Shown here: positions 11,771 through 25,600 of the stretch, one piece after another
How the letters are laid out: the number at the start of each line of letters is the position of its first letter
How positions within the stretch are numbered: the first letter of the stretch is position 1
Origin: Hypomesus transpacificus
Lineage: Eukaryota > Chordata > Actinopteri > Osmeriformes > Osmeridae
NCBI RefSeq assembly: GCF_021917145.1
Contig: NC_061065.1
Coordinates: 7,752,557 to 7,816,556, forward strand
Direction of reading: 5' to 3'
DNA: 64,000 bases
Made by a program: the position numbers and the translations under genes
The notes under the pieces: model-generated
What the model was told of the DNA's origin: nothing
The model's database searches: none
The model's input: the letters and a program-made list of their open reading frames with translations, nothing else

Positions 11771-12000
11771 TTACATTTCCATTTATGCATTTAGCAGACG
11801 CTTTTATCCAAAGCAACTTCCTCATAACAACGAGATAGCCCCAAACATTGCGGGTAGCCAAAACATGAAGCATACATTGTGAAAAAACAAATGAGTCCCA
11901 AAGGGTAGAACCATAAGAGCATGTAGTTAAACAAGTTACAATTAAACAACATGAACCTCAAAAGTGCAAGAGTGTACCTGTAAAAAGCAACAATAAACAA
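11771..12000 (-). mobile_element. Interspersed 3'-tail repeat, copy 1
   Basis: Read on the minus strand it is about 80-90% similar by eye to 38150-38352 and 44715-44937. Shared blocks include AACTACATGCTCTTATGGTT, TTCACAATGTATGCTTCATG and GGATAAAAGCGTCTGCTAAA, with a final ATGCATAAATG-type tail. The tail resembles that of the SINEs, suggesting a non-autonomous partner or 3' end of an L2-like LINE. No reverse transcriptase frame is present. Confidence 0.8.
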
Positions 12001-12822
12001 TAATAATATATTTCACAGCGAGTGCAATAATGTTAAGTCAGTTACTACTAACCAACAAGCCACCAAACAGATGTATAAATACACTGAAGTGTCAACATAA
12101 CCACACCCCGATTTGTGAGATTCATGGTGACCAATATTATACCACACTGTATCCACAGGCTTAACTCACCTCATTGAATAATTATCGTGGTTTGACTTTA
12201 TGGAGGGAAGGTCTATTTAACTAGTCGATCTACATACTGTTCTCATGACAAAAACAAAGACAAACAATGACAAAACAGGAAGAATATGTGGGTTTCTTAT
12301 GAAGGTTGCTTGAATGTTGCTTCCAACCGATCTAGCACTTTGTGTATTCGAGATTAAGTTGCATACACAAGCAATCTTCTGTGTTTGTGTGTATGGCCAC
12401 AGTAATATTGCTTAAATGCTATTTTATTAATTATATTGATTCAACCTATAAACACTACAAATAACTGTATAACAACACAATGATTGCATTTGGTTCATCA
12501 AAGGTAAAATGTACACATTGTGATATCTCCCCAGCTCACAGATAGATGGTAACTATAAATTTGATCAGTGAATCAGATTGAATCTAGGAACCCTGGATTA
12601 GAGAACACCCAAGTATCACAGCAGAGAATGACTGTGGACCATATTTGGTGAGTTGCTCACAGATTTGACTCTGTGCCTTGTTGTGATCATGTGGAATGCA
12701 TTACTCTCACTATCACTATGCAGCAGTTGGGTGGAGAAAAACTTGAATACCAGTTGCTCATTCTCTCCCTCTCTGACATTCTCATTCTGTCTTTCCTTTT
12801 CATTCCCTCTCATTCTCTCTCC

Positions 12823-12891
<69 letters not shown>

Positions 12892-15800
12892 TAATTATGT
12901 AATGGCTCCTAGCTGTGGAAGAGGTATTTCAGTTTAGGACCAAGATCCACATGCTCAGTCAAGATGTTTCCTGGTAGTGGTTCAGTGGCTAGCAGTGATG
13001 AATGTGGCTTTTTCTGTCAGACAGCATGAAGGATGGAGTCTATGCATCTAGTCATGATAAGCGTTTATTACCGTATAAGATATAATGTGATTTGTTGTCA
13101 GAGATCTGTTTTATCGGCAGGTAAATGCTATATTATAGCTGAGATTAAATGTCATAAATGAATGTATACATGTAAATGTATGTTCATACATGTAAATATT
13201 GTTTGGAAAGAGAGCAGAGGAAGTCCTCTTCCATCAGGTACTGGAGAGGACAGGACAGTGAGCTTTGGAACACAGTAAGATGCAGCACTCACATTGTTTT
13301 TACACACGGTCAGTTTGTCATACACATCCTGTGTGCGCACTGGCTTGGTGTGTGTGGGGTGTGTGGGGTGCTTGGGGGCTCTATGCAGTACACTGCCTTC
13401 CTCAGTGTACTGCGTATTGCATTCGATGCAGCAGCTTGATCAGCACTTTCTCATTCTCCATGGGCGTCAACACACATCCGATTCCCTAAAGCGACAGGTA
13501 ATTGTTTACAGTTTGCCTCTGAACTGCAATGCTGTCTTATGCAATACTGTCAGCTATATCATATCAGACATGCATATTTACAATCAAAGGCTGATATACA
13601 GAGAAGCACAATTGCAAACACACACATACACACACATGCAGACATGCACACACACACACACACAGACAGAAACATAACAGAGCAGAAAACAGGAGGATGA
13701 GGAATGGTAGAACAGGAAGCAGCCTGGTGACAGTTTTTATAGAGCCGCGGTTTCCCTCCAGGGCTTGGTAAAGTCATAGCAAAAACCTTTGGCCCAACTC
13801 TGTAAAAGACAGGAACTACACCACAATGTCTCACATGACCGGAAGAAATCTTTTTTTCAGCTCTATTCATGCTTTATTCTTTCAGAGATGTTTAGGAAGC
13901 TTAGGAACAAAACTTTGACATAAAATGGGATCTTGTAGAAATATGTCTAGTTAATATCTCACTTAAAATCTTAGTCTGACTTACGAATTCAGTCAGAACT
14001 GGGGTGGATGACTACATTACCTACTGAAGCATGTGATTTATGCTTTCTATTTTGATGATGGAGTTTGGTTAGACTAGTCTTGGTCAGCAAAACATCAAGT
14101 GGCTAACCAAGTTGAATAATCTACCACAAAGACAACATGTTCATATGCTCCATTTCCATAACAAGATACAACACTACGACACACATATTAAAACATCTTC
14201 TTGTTTAAAGCCGAGTTTAAAGTCTTAATCTACCTCTCAGAATTCTCACAGCATAACACTGTTAAATAGGAGAAAGCTCTGCATTTTAACAACTAGGAAT
14301 CTGAAACGACTCTGTTCTCATTCATAATTAAACCTTCTTGTGAGACAACAGCTGCAGCTCAGCTCAAACGGTCAGCTGGTAGGATCTATCAACGCCCAGT
14401 GCCAGGACAAATGACCAAAGGAGAGGGCAGTGGCAGGAGAACTGACCAATGAACAAAACAACGCCATGAGAACTGACCAATGGAGGACGCAGTTAGACAA
14501 CTGACCAATGGAAAAAGCACAGATATCTCAGGAACACCTGTTGCTCGATTGCATAGACAAAGACATGCAAGCACAATCAAGTATACACACAGACACACAC
14601 ACACACTTATACATTCGCTCTGCCTTAGGGAGCTGTCGGTCAGCAATCTGCTGACTGCTACACACAAAGAGCAGATGGCTCCACAGGGAGGTCATTAATG
14701 AGAATCAATGGAAGGTGTGTAGGTCTGGCAGGTGCACATGTAGCAGGTGTGGTTCCTGTTTATGTTGAAAGGAGGTTATTTGAGGATGAGGAGAATTGTT
14801 GGAAGTTATTTAGGGACAAAGGGTGCTTATGTGGCAGTTTTTGTGTGTGTGGTGTGTGTGTGTGTGTGTGTGTGTTTGCTGGCTGGCTGACTGGGGAGGC
14901 AGGGACCTAAAAAAAATCTGCATTTCGAGAGACTGGCTTCCTGTTCAGTACCTCAGTTAACAGTAGTTACACTTGAGGTGAATGAAAGCCTCTGCCTCAG
15001 TGCTCTCATGTTTAGTACCTTTACAAGGAGGACCGTAGAGAGATCTCATTGTCCAAGAAAACATGCAAATGAGAAATGCTGATACAAGTCATACCATGTC
15101 TACTTTTCAATTGTTCTTTCTTCACTTCCTAACATTCATGGCCTCTCCCTAAAGCCACGGTCAATACACGGTCAGAGTGTGAGGATTTGAATTGGCTGAT
15201 TGCACCATTCTACAGTTTGGCTTACTCTGCAAAATTCCCTGTAAATTCCATCCAGTTGAATGCAATTGCTGACTAATACGCTAACAACTTATCCTTAAAT
15301 AAGACTTAAACACTTTCTTAATGGTTTTATCATCCCAGCCCATAAACAAGAAGCTTAGACAAAGACTGTGTGCCTCTGTAATGAGGCATTATTATCACAA
15401 AACACCCATCTGTTTTGCAAGCCTGACCATGTGTCAAGGAGATGCGCTTCTGATGTCATTTCCTGTTGCATTAGGGAACAGCAACCATCTAATGAAGTTT
15501 CACATTCATTCAAATGCTTGTCAAATGTCCTTCCTTCTTAGAAATGACAGAAACTTGAACAAGGAAAGAGCCACCAACGTGTAAACCTAGTCATTTTGAA
15601 TCTAGAAAATATGAGGAGAAGGAGGGGCCGAAAAACTTTTTTGGGAGACTGTGAGTGGAGCCATTTATTAAGCCTGGCGATGACGTCATTTCCTGTAGTA
15701 GAGTTCCGCAGAACGCCACCCTCTCAGCACACCGCCACAGGCCTCCACAGCCCTCGGGGTGGGAAGGAGTCCTCGATAATTGTTAACACGTCCACAAAGA

Positions 15801-18699
15801 CAGGCAAAGCAAAAGGCATTGCGACAGTGACTAAACAGCTTACCTCCATGTGTGCCTGACAGCGCACACGGAGGTGTGTAATGATTTCCCAGGGCTGTCT
15901 AAAGCCAGACGTGTCAGAAAAGCTCTTCTCTGTCAGCACAGTGGAGACTGGCTGTCTGCTGTCACGACGTTAGAGTGGCACAGGCGATTACTCACTGATC
16001 AATGGTGGGGATCTCTTAGACAGGGAGTGGATGTGCTTCCATCCCCACAAACATGGCCCTTGGCCTGCACCACTGCAACTGAGCTCTAAGAGTTTCTGTG
16101 TCACACCCGTCCCATCGTTCACACTCAAAGTGTTTCTGTGCAGACATAATTAGACCGACGTAGAAATACATGTGACTGAAATATTCAGTTTTTTCAAACA
16201 TCAACATCCATCATCCAAGGTGTGTTTACTGTCAGTTATGGAGGGATTGATAAATATTGTTTTTATGTGATTCTCCCTGTTTGCTCGGTGTTGGTGGTCC
16301 ACTTCAGTGTGTTTTGCAGGAAGTGACATGCCATACATGAAGGCCATTCATCCAACTGCTTAGGCCTACTATGCTCTTCGAACCCAATGCTGACTGAGGC
16401 ATGTACAGAAAAGTATACATAATGTCATCACACAAACAAAAAGTGGAAAACATTCACGGAATGTAAACTTGATTTATACCACAATTTGTCTACTTGAAAC
16501 TTTGAAATAACAAGACTGAACCAAACACGAAATCCCTTACAGTTGAGAAAAGACGGGCAAAGAGTGAATTTTGATTACAGCATGTGTTGAGAAGTCTTTT
16601 GTCTGTAAAGAATGCCGTATTCGTGAAATATACTTTTTCTAATAGTTTTAGCCAGATTGCATGTGCTTGTGGTATCAATTAATCAATTTTGTGGGGGAAG
16701 ATTAAAAGCTGGGAGGTATGCCTGAGTAAACTAATTACTAAGAAACAGCAACAGGCTCCATTAAATAGTATTGTTTAAAACCACCACTACCCCATGAACA
16801 CAATAGACTGATCCACCGCCATCTTGGAGCACACAATGGTCTGGTTTGAGGCTAAATCCACCCAGTAGAGCAGAGTGCACATAATGTTAGCCAGGCTTAA
16901 CCCAAAAATAGTTTTACCCTCACAGGTTTAGAAATCAGGCAGAGGCCTTCAACCAAAATGGTGTAAATCAGTCTTTGAAAAAATATACTATTTGTAAAAC
17001 ATGTTCTAAGTTTACAGTGGAGCAGAAAAACTGACAGGACAGAGCAGAGCAGTGAATGCTTACAACACGAGGTCACAGGTGAGAGTGACAGCAGATGACT
17101 TTGGCGTTTACCTATTCAAATCTGCTGTTGAGTGCAGTGACAGCTGTACAAAGAATCTCTAAGACGTGTGTGTGTTTCAGACCCTTTTTCTCTCTGGTAA
17201 AACACTAGAAGGCTGGTGTCTAGAAATATCTTCCTCTCCCTTTCCCCAACCCTCATGGCCCCTTTACTGACCATGCCAGTTTCACAAGACTTCAAAAGAT
17301 AGGAAGCAGGTTTAAATTGTTGACATCCAGCACCATAGTTTGCATGCAAGGCAAATGAAGATACAACTATTCAAACACATCCCAAAGAGTATAAGAACAG
17401 GAACTGCAAATTAAGCCAGGTTGGCTTTGAGAAGATAGCAACTCCCTGTTTGATCCCTCCACACTTAGATTAGCTATCCGTCTTTCAAACACAGGACTGA
17501 GTCACAGGCAGCTTTCAACACAGCAACAGGTCAAACTCCAAACCAACATCCACAGAACAAACATAACATTAACAAACAGGCCCCATTTCACCAGCAGAAA
17601 CAGCGAAAGAAATTCCCTTACAGATGTCCAGGATTGTGTGCCTGTGTGATAATTACATATAACATTAATGTACATTTCAACATAATGTTTATAAAGGTAA
17701 AAATTGCACCCACACTTTGGTGAGTATGTTCAGGCTTGTTCTGGTGAGCCACGCCTTAAACGACAATAACTATGTCAGACATTAGCCCACTCATTCCAGC
17801 CTTTCCTGACTCCAGGTGATAATGTTATTACATACCCATACTTCACAGACCTGACACAGGCTAAAATGGACCTCAAGACACTGATCTCAGTTCAGTCTAG
17901 AATGTTCTCATCCCATAGTGTGGGGCAAAGTAAGTTGATCCTGGATCGGTGCCTGGTTGCAGTTTCTATCCAGGGCATGCTGCCAAGCTGGTCTGGGCCT
18001 TTTGTGAGATTGATACACTATCCCAACCAGCCACACAAGCATGAAGGATGACATCACTTGTTTAGGGCCAAGCTATTTCTGATTGGTGTTAACCCAAATT
18101 CAAACTACCAACCAAACGTTTTGGGTTTCCTGTGGGAACCTTTGTTGACCCTAAGGATAAGTGTTTGTTTGAAGAGCTCATGTGAATGGGCTCATTAACT
18201 CCTAAAACAACTAACAAGTGTCAAACTAAGTCCATCGTGGCAATGTATGTTGCCATTTCCGGTCATGTCTTCTCTCAAGGGACTTGGTTTCATGTTCTAT
18301 AAAACGGCTTCAATACTGACTGTGCATGCTAAAAATGCATCTGGAAAAAAAATCTTTGTATTTAAGAAACACCCATTTTTCAGCAACTTGTCAGGTTAAC
18401 GTATTGATGAACCAGACAATACGGACTTTGAAGAAAGTAGGCCTGCATGACAATCACCATCCTGAAACTCAAGATCTCATTACTTATTCACAACCAGTGA
18501 CTCACATATGCAAGAGTACAACGGAAACAGGCCCATAACTGACATCACAGTTGTGTTACATTCACCTCCAGACTTCACACTAGAAGTTCTCTTTAAAAGA
18601 CACGCAGAACTCACATCCTCTTTTACACTCTCAGAATAAACACTACAACTAGCACAAGCATCGTCAGAAATCAGATTTAAGAAGCTGCATTTCCATGTT
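12001..18699. other. Intergenic stretch between Pellino and arf6, no gene found
   Basis: No recognisable coding exon was found on either strand. Contents are AT-rich unique sequence plus (CA)n at 12829-12888 and 13617-13668 and (TG)n at about 14836-14876. Open frames of 60-100 codons have no family resemblance. Confidence 0.55.
12829..12888. repeat. (CA)n microsatellite
   Basis: About 29 perfect CA units are preceded by a CT-rich stretch from about 12755. His-Thr and Val-Cys open frames over it are artefacts. Confidence 0.95.
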
Positions 18700-19936
18700 C
18701 ATTTGGATATATCTTTTTTTTTAATTATTTCATCAGCATAGCAAATAGAACAAAAATAAAAACAAAGCATTTTATCCATAACTTATGGACAGAAAGTAAG
18801 TCTGTCCAACTGCATGACATGATCTGTAAAGCCAATGGGCGTGGACTGAGCGAGCACCATAACAGTGGTGTGGGTTGGCGTTGTAGTAAACACTTGCTGG
18901 GGTCCAAAAGTCAGTTAGGAAGAGTCAAGTATGCACTTAATTCAAGGTGTCCTACTTTCCCTACCTCTTACCCGCTGTGGGTAGTCCCTCTTCCACAATT
19001 CAGACTTGGTGGTGAGGATACTTTCTGCCATGTTTCTGTCTAGACTGTCAGGGCACCCGTAACATGGGCCTCTACCGAGTCAGCTGACACTACGAATACT
19101 CAATTGTAATGGAAGCTCTTGGAAAAGATAGAGGCAACGAGATCAGTGGTGACAGATTTTTACAAAGACAAAAAATTAAGATATCCATGTCACAGTGTCC
19201 GTATGTCCAGCATCCAAGTAATGTCTTGTCCAAAGAACCCCCATTGGTAGGCATTATTGATGGAATCACTAGACTGGAAATAAGTACTATCACATTTTCT
19301 CGATCATAGCAACAATCATGTACAATCAACAGTGAAAACAGTACTTCTTCAAGAGGTCCTAACATGTCCATAATACACATTCTTTAAAACCACAAGGGCA
19401 TTTTGAACCATGAAAACTGATATGCTGATGGGCCTTGGTCCTTAAAGGTCATTTAACTTCCCATCCTTTAGGCTGAAATTGGGTCATGAGAATACTGTAT
19501 GAAAAACTGATTGTTGGGCAAAGTCTATGAATGTGAAAACGTAAAAGCACGCATTTGCCCACATTACCCAACAGAAACGCATATTAAGGAGATGCAGGGC
19601 TTCTCAAAGTAATATTTTATGAAGTATTCAGTCAATACTGATTAATAGGTAGAAAGTAAATGAATTACTACAGAGCCAAAGCCAACTAAAAATAAAGCAA
19701 GCCAAAACAAACGTCTTTTTGTTTGAAGAAAATTTGGGTTATAGGGAAGTCATCATCATCAAAAGAAAAAGGTTGGACATATTCAAACTTCACTTTGATA
19801 TATATATTTATCAGAGAAGTTGTGTTATTCATTAATTGCCCCAGCATGTTTTTTTGTTGTTGTTTTTTTTAATTACTCATTCTCACTTTTTCTTTTTGCA
19901 TGTAGCCTATCAGTCCAGGCTGGTCAGTGAGAGACA
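18700..19936 (-). other. Probable arf6 3' UTR
   Basis: The tract follows the arf6 stop codon on the minus strand without any other gene. An ATTAAA-type signal with a T-rich plus-strand tract near 18715-18730 is a plausible end. ARF6 is known for a long 3' UTR in vertebrates, and the end point here is inference. Confidence 0.45.
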
Positions 19937-21240
<1,304 letters not shown>

Positions 21241-22673
21241 CGCTGAAACAAGAGCGGTACAGAAAAGGGAGGGGTGTTAGAAAGAGCACAACTTTAATCG
21301 GCCACCCTTCAGCCCATTAAGGTGGGTTTTTGGGTAATAAATTGGCACAATACACAATACAATCTTTGGTAAAACAAGTCACGTCAGAAAATGTGATCAG
21401 GTACCTGCAACTGCGGCAACCCCCCGATCCCCTGGTTGATTCTCCCCGCTCTTTCCTCTCTCTCTCTTCCCCAGCCCTTTCAGTCACAGCGGTGGCGGTA
21501 CTGTGTTACAGGAAAAGGTGCGGACCCAGATCAGCCGCCACTTCCTCTCGATTGCTCATGCACTACGCCATTTGGCTTGCGCACACCGATTGACTGAACA
21601 GCGAACCCATCGTATGATAGTTGAAAATGGACGCCATTCGGGCTCCCAATGATTGTGGATTAGCGTTTTACGTCTAAAATGAAAGATTGATAGTTAGAAA
21701 TAATTTATCTGGATTTCACATCGATGTTGGGTCGTGTCTTCAACGTACGCTTGTTTTCTACAATTCTCCAGAACCGTTATTGAGACGTCATTTTCCGTGA
21801 TAAAGCGGCTCATTATGACGTGGTGATTCTTGACTGGATGTTTTATCTGTTGGCTATTCAAATGAATTATGTTTCCCGTTTCCTCATTACCAAAGCCATA
21901 TAAATAATGTAAAAAGTCTAGCATAGCGTTCAGAAAAATACAAACAAATTCACATTTGAATAATGTCTGTGGAGCAGACAGTATTTGCCTTTTTTTATTA
22001 GGCTACTTGAGTTATGTTAATCTTTGCATCACTTCCCTTTCCTTGTGTTTTGATTGAAAACGGTCTTCATGTTTCTGATCAAAGTTCAAAGTCACCTATT
22101 TTATTTTCCAATTGTTCCTATCCTGTGCAGTCGCTATAGGTAGGAACTTGAAGGGTTTGGTGTGTGGTAGCAAAATGTGAAAGGGGACAAATGTAGTTTA
22201 TGCAGTAATCTAGGGCAAAGGCAAAAAGAGGCAGTACATTTATTGGAAGGTATATATTGGAAGTGTTATAAGTTAACACTTTTACACACAAAGGTATTAC
22301 ATATATTATTATATATTATAAAGTCTTACAATTAACTGGAAAATATTAAAATGCACGATGACAAGGGGCTGATTTCAAGATTACGTATAGGGTCTACCGA
22401 TAAAATGAACAGTCACTGTCCCAGTTGTGTTCTGTAGGCTATGTAGCAAAAAAGATAAGATAAAAAGAGAAAATAAATTTATTTTTGGTCTAGGTTAAAT
22501 CGTATCAGATCCGCCCATCTTAACACACAGCAGCACGCATGCGCACTAGCTATTTGCCTGCCCTTCCGAAGCGTCGAAGTAGTGGTGGAGAATGATAGTA
22601 GAAGCGCGGCTGTATGTTGTTTTTTGGTTTAAATAAAAGTAGCTGAAATACACTTTATTCTGAATACAATTTC
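21241..22673. promoter_or_regulatory. Divergent promoter region between arf6 and prpf39
   Basis: The two genes are transcribed away from each other from this 1.4-kb interval. ACGCATGCGCA at about 22535-22545, a close NRF1-type palindrome, lies about 130 bp before the prpf39 start codon and fits a housekeeping promoter. CpG-containing sequence near 21000-21250 marks the arf6 side. The middle (about 21700-22500) is AT-rich with nothing recognisable. Confidence 0.55.
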
Positions 22674-25600
22674 ATGGAAAATACTGGTAAGTCTGCAATA
22701 ATCTTTATGTTTCGAAAATAATCAACATATATTAGTAGCGACGAGCGAACCTTTTAACTCCTTCGTTTAACAACGCAACGGAAATGTGGTTGCTTGCTAG
22801 CACTAGCTATCGTAGCTAATAGCACGAAGCTATCAACCGTATATTCAACGGAAGCTTGCACGACGTGTGGTAAATCAGGCTGGCTAGCGTGGAGCAGGCC
22901 TCAAACGCACTAGCTAGCTAGACAAGGTTTATCGTTTGAGGAAACTGTAAAACATTATCCAGCAGAATGGTAGTCAATGTTTAGTGATGTGTATTAATTG
23001 TGTCGAAATTATAGTATAACGTAGATGGTTAAATGTAAGTAAATGATCCACTTCATTCGACAATGCTAGCCTTCGTTGGCTAGTTTCTCAAAATCGACAT
23101 AAATTGCCAACTTGGGAGTTTTGAATACATTTACATGAAACTAGCCAAATACAAATTGTGATGGATTACATGATTATAAAACACGAATCAAATCTACAAA
23201 CGTGAACTGCTGGGTTTTTGTTTCGTTGAACTGAATTGGCAATATCGCGTGGCTGATAAGGCCGCACTGCCAAACTTTGAACGTGAAAGTTGACATAGAT
23301 TGCCCTTATATGTCAATTCGAACTTTGGCATTGCAGTAGTTTGCTAAGAACTTTGTTGCCACTCTGCAACAATTTCAAACGCCCTAAACAATTGATAATC
23401 CAATTTCGTAAAAAATGTTGTACAGTCGAAGTATTTCTTAAGGGTTTCTAACCAAATATTTTTAAATGCATTTACATGTTAGGCTTCCTAATCAAAACTA
23501 AAGCATTAACTAAATCAATAAACTAAAGTATTTTCCCCCCATCGCACAGATTTGCACCTCTCTGACGAGCCCATGACGGGAATGCTGGACACGGACTCCC
23601 CTGAAAGTGGGGACTCCCCTGAGAGTGGGGACTCCCCTGCCATGGAGGGAACTGGGGATGGCTTCCTCCCAGACCTCCCTGTCCTCACCCACGCTGCCGA
23701 GTGGTCCATGGACCAGGTGCCCCCGGACACCCTCACCACCGTCCTGCCTGAGGACTCGGACCAGTCCCAGGACGGCCTGGAGCAGCATCAGACCCATCAG
23801 CGTAGCGAGCCTTCTGACCTGGGGTCGGTGGAGAGGGCCGTGGAGCAATTCCAGCTCTTCCAGGAGCAACAGCAGGAGCAAACAGAGCAGGTCCCAGACG
23901 CGGAGGAGTCGACAGACGCTCTGAAGCAAGGTCTGGAGCCGACCCCGGGGGAAGAGCAGGCTGCACCCGTAGCTGAGGATGGAAGCCCTGCCAACATGGA
24001 GCTGGAGGACGCGTCCAAGGAGACCGCAGAGCCGGAGGAACCTGCTGTCCCGGCTGAGCCCGAGCTGCCCTCTGAGTTTGAGAAGCTCTTAAAAGGCTGT
24101 GAAGACAGCCCAGAAGACTTCAATGGATGGGTCTATCTTCTGCAATATGTTGAACAAGAGGTAAGCAAAACCCTTCCTTTTACAGTTCTATAGAGGAGTG
24201 GTTCTTAATCCTGGTCCTCGGGACCCCCTGCCCTGCATGTTTTAGATATTTCCCCGCTCCAACACAGCTGATTAAAATAAATGGGCCTAATAACGACCCA
24301 TTAATTTGAATCAGGTGTATTTGAGGAGGGAAACGTCTAAAACATGCAGGGCAGGGGGTCCCGAGGACCAGGATTGAGAACCACTGCTATAGAGGTTAGT
24401 CACAGTATATAAAAACAAAGTGCTTATTTTTCTGATCCTTAACGTTTTTTTTTCGTATTCTGTTCAGAATAACCTGGTGGCTGTGAGGAAGTCTTTTGAT
24501 GAGTTTTTCCTGCGCTACCCGTACTGCTACGGCTACTGGAAGAAATACGCAGACATTGAGAAGAAGCATGGCCATACTCAAGTGGCTGAAGAGGTAAGCA
24601 TGTGGAAAAAAATTGCATGTCAAGATCTTGAGTTTCTCTGTTAAGACACTTCCATGTTTTATAGTTGTTTGAGAGTGCTCTCTGTGCCTGACCTCAGGTG
24701 TACAGGCGGGGCGTGCAGGCGATTCCTCTCAGCGTGGACCTGTGGCTGCACTACCTGTCTTTCATCAAAGAGAACGCAGACACCAGTGACCCAGATCTGG
24801 AGGAACGCATAAGAGCGTAAGTAACACATATTTATCATACTCCATCAATCAACACATCTGCAATCCCCCCCCCCCATACTTCCTTGCATAAGGATAAGAC
24901 ATTTGCCATTGTGTGTCGTCTGGATTTAAAGTGTAACGGGTGAGGCGTGATTGTACTCATCATCCTATATGCTGTTACTCCCACAGTGCCTATGAGCATT
25001 CCGTGCTTGCTGCAGGGACAGACTTCCGCTCCGACCGGCTGTGGGAGGCTTACGCCAACTGGGAAACGGAGCTGGAGAAACTGGCAAACGTCACCGCCAT
25101 CTACGACCGAGTCATGAGCCTCCCCACCCAGCTCTACTCCCAGCACTTCCAGAGGTACAAAGACATTCCTGACTCTGGCCCAAACTGTGACCTTGACTGT
25201 ATGACTTTGATTGTAGCAGAAAAAAAATGTTGTAGAATAGTAATTATTTTAGTTAGAAGAGCAACATTTGAGTAGTTTTTCATATATGTTTTTTACCTTG
25301 TCAGAAATATGGTGAATTTCTTTTATTGAATATCTCCTCTTTATTTCTACAGGTTCAAGGAGCATGTGCAGAACAACAACCCTAAGCACTTCTTGTCGGA
25401 GGAGGAGTTTGTCCAGCTGAGAGTGGAGCTGTCTAAAGCCAGCGTGACGGGAGAGACCGGAGAGGACGGAGAGCCCATCGAGCCACCGGCTGAGGATCTT
25501 CCTCCAGGGATCGAGGACCTCCCTGATCCAGCCAAGGTATGCCTATCCCCTCTCCCCTCCCCCTCCCCCTGGCAGGGTTTACAAACATGGTGAGGCCTGA

